Positions 27,181 through 34,710 of a stretch of DNA of 64,000 nt are shown in pieces. This DNA comes from Flavobacteriaceae bacterium. Its GTDB lineage: Bacteria; Bacteroidota; Bacteroidia; Flavobacteriales; Flavobacteriaceae. Within the stretch, counting starts at the first letter, position 1; every line of letters begins with the position of its first letter. Made by a program: the position numbers and the translations under genes. The stretch is from NCBI GenBank assembly GCA_947448525.1, contig CANFNV010000002.1, forward strand, positions 1-64,000. Reading direction: 5' to 3'. The notes beneath the pieces are model-generated. The model searched no databases, was not told where the DNA came from, and worked only from the letters and a program-made list of their open reading frames with translations.

Positions 27181-27756
27181 ATGAGTGTTGTTACTGAAAA
27201 ACGATTAAAAGACCGAAGTGGTTCTGTGTGCGAAATTAGTGGAAGTGATGAAAATTTAGTAGTTTATTTGGTGAACCCTAAAACAGAGAATATTCCAGAA
27301 AACTGCATTCTAATTACCAAAAATTTAAGAGACCAAATAGAAAATCCAGAAACAACCAATGTAAATGATTGGCGGGGTTTAAGCGATAGCATGTGGAACG
27401 AAAATCTTCCTGTTCAAATTGTATCGTGGCGATTGCACGCTCGTTTAAAAAATAGGGACATGCTTGAAATGATGTATCTTGACGAAGATGCATTAGAATG
27501 GGCAAAAGCAACAAGAGAAGGCGATGATGATGAAGGGAAAATCGTGCATAAAGATTCTAACGGAAACGTACTTTTAGACGGCGATTCGGTAGTTTTAATA
27601 AAAGATTTGGATGTAAAAGGAGCTACTTTCACTGCAAAACGGGGAGCCGCTGTTCACAACATCAAATTGGTTTGGGACGATGCTAATTTAATTGAAGGAA
27701 GAGTGGAAAACCAAAATATTTATATTCTAACACAATACGTTAAGAAAACTAAATAG
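27181..27756 (+). CDS. PhnA-domain protein with incomplete zinc ribbon
   Basis: A 191-aa protein. The C-terminal 70 residues are the PhnA (YjdM) domain: DSNGNVLLDGDSVVLIKDLDVKGA, KRGAAVHNIKLVWDD and the ending YILTQYVKK. In most relatives the N-terminus has a zinc ribbon with CxxC; here the segment reads RSGSVCEISGSDENL, a single cysteine, and no second pair follows. Despite the name, PhnA-type proteins are not shown to cleave phosphonates, and no phosphonate genes are near. Residues 55-135 (NDWRGLSDSMWNENLPVQI...) are a family-specific middle region. Monocistronic. Confidence 0.85.
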   Translation: MSVVTEKRLKDRSGSVCEISGSDENLVVYLVNPKTENIPENCILITKNLRDQIENPETTNVNDWRGLSDSMWNENLPVQIVSWRLHARLKNRDMLEMMYLDEDALEWAKATREGDDDEGKIVHKDSNGNVLLDGDSVVLIKDLDVKGATFTAKRGAAVHNIKLVWDDANLIEGRVENQNIYILTQYVKKTK

Positions 27757-27792
27757 TTTTTTTTGAAATCTCACGAATATTCAAAATAAATT

Positions 27793-28098
27793 TTATTTCA
27801 AAAATTTTAAAACAACTCCTGCTTTTTCTTTGTAGGGATTGTTTTGGTGGTTTTTTATTGTTTCAAACTGTTGTTGAGCAGCTTTGTTTTCGTTTAAATT
27901 CTTTAGCGTGAACCCTAATCTAAATTCTACATCATAATAAAAAACACTTTCTTTGTTTTGATTCATCTTCAAAAATTCGGTTTTGGCAGTTTTGTATTTT
28001 TTTATTTCATAACTGATTACTCCATAGAAATAAATTGTAGTATCGTTTTATGGTTTTTGGGTTAGTATTTGTTTTGAAATCGCATATACCTCTTTCAT
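27793..28098 (-). pseudogene. Remnant of a TPR-like protein gene, interrupted by a stop
   Basis: On the minus strand a frame runs from ATG 28098 (MKEVYAISKQILTQKP) to a TAA at 28050-28048, then continues in the same frame as NDTTIYFYGVISYEIKKYKTAK... to a TAA at 27795-27793. The continuation has the Tyr/Leu/Ala spacing of TPR helices (YKTAKTEFLKM, EFRLGFTLKNLNENKAAQQQF). An upstream stop also closes the frame before the ATG. The coding-like continuation through a stop, with no full-length ORF, points to a decayed C-terminal fragment. It is absent from the ORF track because each piece is under 60 codons. Confidence 0.5.
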
Positions 28099-28130
28099 TT
28101 ATTAGCTCAATACGGTTACATTAGATCATC

Positions 28131-28283
28131 TCAATTGGTTTTTTCAGTTCCCATATAATGGGGCAACCCTTCCTCTTTGATATTAAATTGCTCAATATCT
28201 TGTTTTTTGTTTAACGACTGATTGATGAAATATCCCAAAACAAAAGCAATTGGAAGTAAAACTGCAGCAAAACTTTGATTCAT
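28131..28283 (-). CDS. Possible 50-aa small membrane protein
   Basis: Not in the ORF track. The minus strand from ATG 28283 encodes 50 residues: an N-terminal membrane helix (FAAVLLPIAFVLGYFI, residues 5-20) and a charged soluble tail ending LPHYMGTEKTN. It lies 33 bases upstream of the TPR remnant on the same strand. The helix plus polar tail and the even codon content suggest a real short protein, but it sits in a decayed region and I do not recognise the family. It could equally be a leftover. Confidence 0.4.
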   Translation of the reverse strand: MNQSFAAVLLPIAFVLGYFINQSLNKKQDIEQFNIKEEGLPHYMGTEKTN

Positions 28284-28314
28284 TACTTAAAGGACATTTT
28301 AGGAAAGGTTTGAT

Positions 28315-28395
28315 TTAACCACAATCTTCACAAAGTTCTTTTCACTAAGAACACAAAGCTTGTTGAACTTCGTGCATTCTTAAGGTCTTCGAGGC
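28315..28395. repeat. Degenerate intergenic CACAAAG repeat, copy 1
   Basis: A non-coding stretch reading ...ttCACAAAGttc...aaCACAAAGctt... followed by a partly self-complementary tail (TTGTTGAACTTCGTGC). It shares the CACAAAG-spacer-CACAAAG pattern with 60651-60725 and, inverted, with 37541-37611. It ends at the alpha/beta hydrolase stop codon. Confidence 0.5.
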
Positions 28396-29177
28396 TATAT
28401 ATTTTTGAAAAACTCCAGCAACACTTTCATTAATTGCTTTTTGTTTTCAAGATGACTCATATGTCCGTCTGCTAATGTAGTGAGTTGTACTTTCGTTCCT
28501 TCTATTTGCTTGAGGTTGTCTTCATAAATCAGAACGTCGTCTTTTTTACCTAAAATCAATTGTATGGGATAGGAGGCAAAATGCAAAAAAACCTCCCTAG
28601 ATTTTCTAATTTTCATACCTTCTAATGCAGCAACAACTCCTTGCAAGGGTGTTTTTAGTGCCTCCAATTTTACGTGTTCTATTTGTTCTGCCAATCGTTC
28701 GCGATTGTGTTCACTAAACAAATTGGCAATACTCATGCGCACAAAAGTCGAATAATTTTGTTTTACAGCAGCTATGGCTCTATCGCGATTTATTTTGCGT
28801 ACTTCGCTATCCGCTCGAGAAGTCGAGTTTAACAGTACCAACCCTTTCATAGCATCGGGATACAATTCGGCGTAAGCCAACGCCACATATCCACCCATTG
28901 AATGCCCAACTATAACCGCTTTTCTAATTTTTAATTCGCGTAACACGTGCTGCACCATATCGGCTTGGTCTTCCATTGAATGGACGTAACCTAAACACTC
29001 TGATTGTCCATGACCCAATAGGTCAATAGTGACTACACGATTTTTAATTGAAAACTCAGGCACATAGGCATTCCACATGGTTTGATTTTCTAAAAAGCCA
29101 TGGAGTAAAACTACAGTCTTGCCTTTTCCTTGCTCGGTGTATGCGATTTTAGTATTTTTGTATATTGTGGTTTTCAT
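28395..29177 (-). CDS. Alpha/beta-fold hydrolase
   Basis: A 260-aa alpha/beta hydrolase. The oxyanion-hole motif LLHGFLEN (about residue 25), nucleophile elbow VGHSMGGY (Ser near 93), acid DD in GKKDDVL and the base in DGHMSHLE make up a complete triad. The form is close to the menH/BioH/esterase group; the substrate cannot be set from sequence. No signal peptide, so cytoplasmic. It is flanked by intergenic repeats on both sides and not part of an evident operon. Confidence 0.88.
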   Translation of the reverse strand: MKTTIYKNTKIAYTEQGKGKTVVLLHGFLENQTMWNAYVPEFSIKNRVVTIDLLGHGQSECLGYVHSMEDQADMVQHVLRELKIRKAVIVGHSMGGYVALAYAELYPDAMKGLVLLNSTSRADSEVRKINRDRAIAAVKQNYSTFVRMSIANLFSEHNRERLAEQIEHVKLEALKTPLQGVVAALEGMKIRKSREVFLHFASYPIQLILGKKDDVLIYEDNLKQIEGTKVQLTTLADGHMSHLENKKQLMKVLLEFFKNI

Positions 29178-29238
29178 TGGTGTAAAACTATAACTTTAAT
29201 TTTTTTTAATACAAAAGTCATAAAAGAAAACATGGTTT

Positions 29239-29265
29239 TGTCATTTCGACGAAGAAAAATCACGC
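29239..29265. repeat. Fragment resembling a dispersed Flavobacteriaceae intergenic repeat
   Basis: The stretch begins TGTCATTTCGACGAAG and continues with an A-rich, then CACGC, segment. It looks like the GTCATTTCGA-type repeats often seen between genes in this family. It lies in the 195-base gap between the peptidase and hydrolase genes. Only one copy is seen in this window. Confidence 0.35.
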
Positions 29266-29372
29266 AAAATCAGTCACGATATTGATTCCCAAGGAATGAA
29301 AACTTTGAACAAAAAAAACAGCTCACCTAAGTAAACTGTCTTTTCTCTTTCTTCTTGTATCTATTTTCTAAA

Positions 29373-30665
29373 TTAAGAATTCATAATCGATTCAATTTCA
29401 TCCACTTCAATCGGAATATTGCGCATCAAATTGAACGCTTCTCCTTTTTCTTGAATCACCATATCGTCTTCAATACGAATCCCGAAGCCTTCTGCCGGAA
29501 TGTAAATTCCTGGTTCAACCGTGAACACCATATTGGCTTGCATTGATTCGTGTAATAATCCGTAATCATGCGTGTCTAATCCCATATGGTGAGAGGTTCC
29601 GTGCATGAAATATTTTTTATAGGCTGGCCAATCGGGTTTTTCGTTTTGCACATCAGTTTTGTCAATCAATCCCAAACCTAATAATTCGGAGGTCATTATT
29701 TTACCAACTTCTACATGATATTGTTTCCATAAAGTTCCTGGAGTAAGCATCTTGGCAGCTTCATTTTTTACACGTAATACAGCATTGTAAACCTCTTTTT
29801 GTCTGTCAGAAAAACGCCCCGAAACGGGAACCATTCTAGTCATATCGCTAGAATAATTGGCATATTCAGCACCCACATCCAGCAAAATCAAATCACCGGC
29901 TTTACATTGTTGGTTGTTTTCAATATAATGTATAACGTTTGCATTATTTCCTGAAGCAATTATTGGCGTGTATGCAAAACCTTTGGAACGATTTCTTAAA
30001 AATTCGTGCGCAAATTCGGCTTCAATTTCATATTCCATTACATTTGGTTTTACAAAATTCAAAATTCTTCGATATCCTTTTTCCGTAATATTGCAGGCTT
30101 CTTGAATCAAGTCTAATTCTTCACTTTCTTTTACAGAACGAATGCGCTGCAAAATAGGATTTGATTTTTCTACTTTATGCGCTGGGTAATTTTCTTTCCA
30201 CCATTTGATAAAACGCGCTTCCCTAGTTTCAGTTTCAATTACTGCTCGATAATGTTCGTTGGTGTTAATATAAATCGTATCACAATACGTCATTATTTCT
30301 TTCAAAGTTTTATCAAAATCTTGCAACCAAATTACGGTTTTCACTCCCGAAACTTCAAAAGCTCTCTCTTTAGTTAATTTTTCACCTTCCCAAATTGCAA
30401 TGTGCTCGTTAGTTTCTTTTAAAAATAGAATTTCCTTTAAGTTGTCATAAGGCGCATCCGGAAAAAGCAACAATATACTTTCTTCTTGGTCCACTCCCGA
30501 TAAATAAAATATGTCACGGTGCTGTGCAAAAGGCAAAGTAGAATCAGCAGAAACTGGATAAATATCATTCGAATTGAAAACAGCAACGCTGTTAGGTTTC
30601 ATTTCTGCCGAAAATTTAGCTCTGTTTTTAACGAACAGGTTACGGTCTATTTGATGGTATTTCAT
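29373..30665 (-). CDS. Aminopeptidase P-family (M24B) Xaa-Pro peptidase
   Basis: A 430-aa pita-bread-fold metallopeptidase. The N-terminal creatinase-like domain (1-170) has FYLSGVDQEESILLLFPDAP. The catalytic domain has the metal ligands: LLDVGAEYANYSSDMTR (two Asp), MHGTSHHMGLDTHD (His), EPGIYI and RIEDDMVI (two Glu). It cleaves N-terminal Xaa-Pro bonds and is expected to be cytoplasmic. A TATTTTTG box on the minus strand (30692-30685) lies 20 bases before the ATG. Intact and of typical length. Confidence 0.95.
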   Translation of the reverse strand: MKYHQIDRNLFVKNRAKFSAEMKPNSVAVFNSNDIYPVSADSTLPFAQHRDIFYLSGVDQEESILLLFPDAPYDNLKEILFLKETNEHIAIWEGEKLTKERAFEVSGVKTVIWLQDFDKTLKEIMTYCDTIYINTNEHYRAVIETETREARFIKWWKENYPAHKVEKSNPILQRIRSVKESEELDLIQEACNITEKGYRRILNFVKPNVMEYEIEAEFAHEFLRNRSKGFAYTPIIASGNNANVIHYIENNQQCKAGDLILLDVGAEYANYSSDMTRMVPVSGRFSDRQKEVYNAVLRVKNEAAKMLTPGTLWKQYHVEVGKIMTSELLGLGLIDKTDVQNEKPDWPAYKKYFMHGTSHHMGLDTHDYGLLHESMQANMVFTVEPGIYIPAEGFGIRIEDDMVIQEKGEAFNLMRNIPIEVDEIESIMNS

Positions 30666-30831
30666 AAAATTATTTTTCTAGTTTCAAAAATAGTGAGAAA
30701 TCAACACATTAAAAAGAAAATAGTAATAAAACGATTTCTTAATTGTTATATAGTTAAAAGTTCTAGCAAAAATTAGTTATTTTTTGTACTATTTGTCTGA
30801 ACAAAAGTATTACCAATTTTTTTGTAATCCT

Positions 30832-31009
30832 TACCTTTGTTTTTCAAATATAATTCTTAAAAAAGGGAAGTAGAAATGAAACATTCATTATCTATTAATA
30901 AACTTTTGAATGGATTGTCGGTAACGTTATCGTTAAATACGACCCGACTCTAGGAGGAACATTTGTAGACAAGGGACTAAGTGGATTAATTACTTCCTTT
31001 ACTATGTAA
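30832..31009 (+). other. Orphan element: -7 box followed by two overlapping short frames
   Basis: TACCTTTG (30832-30839) is a perfect -7 box. It is followed by ATG 30876, opening a 25-codon frame (MKHSLSINKLLNGLSV..., TAG at 30951). Another frame is open from 30902 to 31009 (35 codons, ...KYDPTLGGTFVDKGLSGL...). The second half is less AT-rich than the surroundings. It may be a decayed gene with a frameshift, a small peptide gene or an sRNA; I cannot decide. Confidence 0.35.
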
Positions 31010-31108
31010 TTTCTTTTTATTAAAACAGTCTATTTTCTTTTTTTAATGTATTGAGAATCAACAATTTTTAAACTCACTTTAAATTCATTATAAATTATAG
31101 TGAAAAGG

Positions 31109-31139
31109 TTGTAGTATATTTGAAATTGCTGTATTTTTG
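31109..31139 (+). promoter_or_regulatory. Promoter of sdhCAB
   Basis: TTG (31109-31111), 20 bases, TATTTTTG (31132-31139). A second TAnnTTTG (TATATTTG, 31115-31122) lies just upstream. The leader would be about 24 bases. Confidence 0.7.
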
Positions 31140-31168
31140 TTTTATTATTTAAATATATTAATATAACT

Positions 31169-31837
31169 ATGACAAAATCTACTTTTTTGAGTTCGTCTAT
31201 TGCTAGAAAAGTTGCAATGGCTCTTTCTGGACTCTTTTTAATTACTTTTTTAACACTTCATTTTTCTATAAATTTAACCTCAGTATTTAGCGAAAATGTA
31301 TTTAATGAATGTTCTCATTTTATGGGATACAATCCATTGATTCAGTTTGTCATGCAACCAGTTTTAGTAGTAGGAGTTATTTTTCACTTTGTAATGGGAA
31401 TGGTTTTAGAACTACAAAACAGAAAAGCACGACCCGTTGCTTACGCTAAATATAATGGCGCAGCTAATGCTTCTTGGGCATCCAGAAATATGATTATTTC
31501 TGGATTAGTCGTTTTAGCATTTATTGGCTTACACTTTTATGATTTTTGGATTCAAGAAATCACCTATAAATATGTTCAATCCAATACTCCAGATCCAGCA
31601 AGATATTACTCAGAATTAATAGAAAAATTTGAAAGTCCAATTCGTACAGGTTTATATTGTTTAGCATTTTTATTGCTTTCATTACATTTGTGGCACGGAT
31701 TCAGTTCTGCTTTTCAATCGGTAGGGTTTAATAATAAATATTCTAAAAGTGTTCAAAAACTAGGATATGCTTTTGCAATTGTAGTTCCTTTCGGATTTAT
31801 TTTTATTGCTTTATTCCATCATTTTTTTAATAATTAA
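31169..31837 (+). CDS. sdhC: Succinate dehydrogenase cytochrome b558 subunit
   Basis: A 222-aa integral membrane protein with five predicted helices, the single-subunit diheme anchor type (b558) found in Bacteroidetes in place of separate SdhC and SdhD. Candidate heme histidines lie in the helices: FLTLHFSINL, IFHFVMG, FIGLHFYDFW and LHLWHGFSSAF. It anchors SdhAB to the cytoplasmic membrane and passes electrons to menaquinone. First gene of sdhCAB, 12 bases from sdhA. Confidence 0.95.
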   Translation: MTKSTFLSSSIARKVAMALSGLFLITFLTLHFSINLTSVFSENVFNECSHFMGYNPLIQFVMQPVLVVGVIFHFVMGMVLELQNRKARPVAYAKYNGAANASWASRNMIISGLVVLAFIGLHFYDFWIQEITYKYVQSNTPDPARYYSELIEKFESPIRTGLYCLAFLLLSLHLWHGFSSAFQSVGFNNKYSKSVQKLGYAFAIVVPFGFIFIALFHHFFNN

Positions 31838-31849
31838 TAGTTTCAGATA

Positions 31850-33859
31850 ATGAAGTTAGATTCTAAAATACCAGAAGGACACATTTCTCAGAAATGGACC
31901 GATTATAAAGATCATTTAAAATTAGTTGCGCCAAACAACAGACCAAAAATTGATATTATTGTTGTTGGAACGGGATTAGCCGGAGCTTCGGCTGCTGCTT
32001 CACTTGGTGAAATGGGTTACAATGTAAAAGCTTTTTGCTTTCAAGATTCTCCGCGTCGCGCCCATTCTATTGCAGCTCAAGGAGGAATCAATGCGGCCAA
32101 AAATTATCAAAATGACGGAGATAGTACATTTAGATTATTCTATGACACTATCAAAGGTGGTGATTATAGAGCGCGTGAGGCAAACGTTCATCGTTTAGCA
32201 GAAGTTTCTGGTAATATAATTGACCAATGTGTGGCTCAGGGAGTTCCGTTTGCGAGAGATTATGGCGGATTATTAGATAACCGTTCGTTTGGAGGAACGC
32301 AAGTTCAAAGAACGTTTTATGCTGCTGGACAAACAGGACAACAGTTATTATTAGGAGCTTACTCTGCTTTGTCAAGACAAATTGGTTTAGGACGAGTTGA
32401 AATGTTCAACCGTCACGAAATGTTAGATTTGGTAAAGGTAGATGGAAAAGCTCGCGGAATTATAGCACGTAATTTAGTAACGGGTGAATTAGAAAGACAT
32501 TCGGCTCATGCGGTTGTAATTGCTTCTGGCGGTTATGGAAATGTTTATTTCCTCTCTACAAACGCCATGGGAAGTAATGTTACTGCGGGCTGGAAAATTC
32601 ACAAACAAGGGGCTTTATTTGCTAATCCTTGTTTTGTTCAAATTCATCCAACCTGTATTCCAGTTCATGGAACTAATCAAGCAAAATTGACTTTAATGTC
32701 AGAATCTTTGCGTAATTCCGGTCGTATTTGGGTTCCAAAGAAAAAAGAAGATGCAGAAGCTATTCGAGCTGGAAAATTAAAACCGACTCAACTTACAGAA
32801 GAAAATAGAGATTATTTCTTAGAAAGAAAATATCCTGCATTTGGAAACTTAGTCCCTCGTGATGTCGCTTCAAGAGCGGCTAAAGAAGTTTGTGATGAAG
32901 GAAAAGGAATTGAAGCTAACGACACCAATGAAGGAGTTTATTTAGATTTTTCTACTGAAATTCAAAATAAAGGAAGACAAGCAGCTTTTGCTCAAGGTAA
33001 TCACCATTCAACACCAGAAGAAATTAAGGCTTTAGGAAAACAATGGTTAAAAGAAAAATATGGTAACCTGTTTACCATGTACCAAAAAATCACGGATGAA
33101 AATCCGTATGAAACTCCAATGAAAATTTATCCAGCTGTACATTATACCATGGGTGGCGTTTGGGTTGATTATAATTTACAATCTACAATTCCTGGTTGTT
33201 TCGTTGCAGGAGAAGCTAATTTTTCTGATCATGGAGCCAACAGACTTGGAGCTTCGGCATTAATGCAAGGTTTAGCGGATGGTTATTTTGTTTTGCCTTA
33301 TACCGTTTCAAATTATTTAGCAGATGAAATTAGAACCGGAAAAATATCAACCGATACTTCAGAATTTTCTGATGCTGAAAATAGAGTTAAAGAAACTATC
33401 AATAAATTCTTAAATAATAAAGGTTCTAAATCGGTGGATCATTTCCATAAAAGATTAGGATTAATTATGTGGAATAAAGTAGGAATGGGTAGAAATGAGA
33501 CTGGTTTAAAAGAAGCAATTGCCGAAATTGGAGCTTTGAAAGAAGAATTCTTTAGAGACGTAAACGTTCCAGGTAGTGCTGATGAATTCAATCCGCAGCT
33601 AGAAAAAGCACTTCGAGTAGCTGATTTTATCGATTTAGGACAATTAATGGCTATGGATGCATTGCAAAGAAATGAATCTTGCGGGGGGCATTTCCGTGAG
33701 GAGTATCAAGATTCTGAAGGTGAAACACTTCGTGATGATGATAACTTTTCATTTGTTGGTGCTTGGGAATATAAAGGTGATGACATCACTAAAGAAGAAC
33801 TAAATAAAGAAGAATTGAAATATGAGTTTATCAAAATTGCAGCTAGAAATTACAAATAA
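31850..33859 (+). CDS. sdhA: Succinate dehydrogenase / fumarate reductase flavoprotein subunit
   Basis: A 669-aa catalytic subunit that oxidises succinate to fumarate with covalently bound FAD. Seen: the dinucleotide motif [19 protein letters not shown], the flavinylation segment [17 protein letters not shown] (the His before SIAAQGG), the substrate/FAD segments HPTCIP and [10 protein letters not shown], and [21 protein letters not shown]. The length fits the B. subtilis-type soluble subunit. Middle gene of the operon; sdhB starts 9 bases later. Confidence 0.97.
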   Translation: MKLDSKIPEGHISQKWTDYKDHLKLVAPNNRPKIDIIVVGTGLAGASAAASLGEMGYNVKAFCFQDSPRRAHSIAAQGGINAAKNYQNDGDSTFRLFYDTIKGGDYRAREANVHRLAEVSGNIIDQCVAQGVPFARDYGGLLDNRSFGGTQVQRTFYAAGQTGQQLLLGAYSALSRQIGLGRVEMFNRHEMLDLVKVDGKARGIIARNLVTGELERHSAHAVVIASGGYGNVYFLSTNAMGSNVTAGWKIHKQGALFANPCFVQIHPTCIPVHGTNQAKLTLMSESLRNSGRIWVPKKKEDAEAIRAGKLKPTQLTEENRDYFLERKYPAFGNLVPRDVASRAAKEVCDEGKGIEANDTNEGVYLDFSTEIQNKGRQAAFAQGNHHSTPEEIKALGKQWLKEKYGNLFTMYQKITDENPYETPMKIYPAVHYTMGGVWVDYNLQSTIPGCFVAGEANFSDHGANRLGASALMQGLADGYFVLPYTVSNYLADEIRTGKISTDTSEFSDAENRVKETINKFLNNKGSKSVDHFHKRLGLIMWNKVGMGRNETGLKEAIAEIGALKEEFFRDVNVPGSADEFNPQLEKALRVADFIDLGQLMAMDALQRNESCGGHFREEYQDSEGETLRDDDNFSFVGAWEYKGDDITKEELNKEELKYEFIKIAARNYK

Positions 33860-33868
33860 TATACAATT

Positions 33869-34630
33869 ATGTCTTCAGCAAAAAATATAAATATTACCCT
33901 AAAAATTTGGCGTCAAAAGAACTCTAAATCCAAAGGAAATTTAGAAACATATACATTAAATGAAGTTTCTACAGCAAGTTCGTTTTTGGAAATGTTAGAC
34001 CAATTAAACGAACAATTAATTAATGATAATGTTGAACCAATAGCATTTGACCACGATTGCCGTGAAGGAATTTGCGGAATGTGTTCGCTTTACATTAATG
34101 GCCGTGCACACGGACCAGATACTGGAATAACAACCTGTCAATTGCACATGAGAATGTTCAACGATGGAGATACTATTTTTGTGGAACCATGGAGAAGTAA
34201 AGCATTCCCTGTAATTAAAGATTTAGTGGTTGACAGAAGTGCGTTCGACAGAATACAACAAGCAGGTGGATTCGTTTCTGTAAATACCTCAGGAAACACG
34301 ATTGATGCTAATACAATTCCTATTCCTAAAGACGATGCTGACAAAGCTTTCATGGCTGCAGCATGCATTGGTTGCGGAGCTTGTGTTGCTACCTGTAAAA
34401 ATGGTTCAGCAATGTTGTTTGTAGGCGCTAAAGTATCGCAATATGCTTTATTGCCACAAGGAAAAATAGAAGCTACTAATCGTGTGTTAAACATGGTACG
34501 TCAAATGGATGAAGAAGGTTTCGGAAATTGTACCAATACTGGTGCTTGTGAAATCGAATGTCCAAAAGGAATTTCATTAGAAAATATTGCTAGAATGAAT
34601 AGAGAATATCTTTCTGCAAGTCTTAAATAA
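33869..34630 (+). CDS. sdhB: Succinate dehydrogenase / fumarate reductase iron-sulfur subunit
   Basis: A 253-aa protein with three Fe-S centres. The N-terminal ferredoxin domain has CREGICGMC with a later partner cysteine at TTCQLH ([2Fe-2S]). The C-terminal domain has [11 protein letters not shown] and [14 protein letters not shown] for the [4Fe-4S] and [3Fe-4S] clusters. It carries electrons from SdhA to the b558 anchor. Last gene of the operon, followed by a strong terminator. Confidence 0.97.
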   Translation: MSSAKNINITLKIWRQKNSKSKGNLETYTLNEVSTASSFLEMLDQLNEQLINDNVEPIAFDHDCREGICGMCSLYINGRAHGPDTGITTCQLHMRMFNDGDTIFVEPWRSKAFPVIKDLVVDRSAFDRIQQAGGFVSVNTSGNTIDANTIPIPKDDADKAFMAAACIGCGACVATCKNGSAMLFVGAKVSQYALLPQGKIEATNRVLNMVRQMDEEGFGNCTNTGACEIECPKGISLENIARMNREYLSASLK

Positions 34631-34648
34631 TTTTTAATTAAATTATGT

Positions 34649-34683
34649 AAAAACGCATTCATTGATTTGGATGCGTTTTTTTT
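34649..34683 (+). terminator. Terminator of sdhCAB
   Basis: The stem AAAACGCATTCA / TGGATGCGTTTT has one G-T wobble and is followed by a T-run. It sits 19 bases after the sdhB stop. Confidence 0.88.
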
Positions 34684-34690
34684 ATCTTTG
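34662..34690 (+). promoter_or_regulatory. Candidate promoter of the GH92 gene, overlapping the sdh terminator
   Basis: TTG (34662-34664), 18 bases, TATCTTTG (34683-34690), with a leader of about 15 bases. The -33 element falls in the terminator loop. Confidence 0.45.
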
Positions 34691-34710
34691 ATTTTGTAAA
34701 TCTATTTAAA

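Larger units (their letters stand above)
30666..31168. other. 503-base intergenic region before sdhC with an unexplained element
   Basis: Holds the peptidase -7 box at its left end, the sdhC promoter at its right end, and in the middle (30832-31009) a short transcribed-looking element listed separately. The remaining bases are AT-rich with no ORF, tRNA or clear terminator. Confidence 0.5.
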
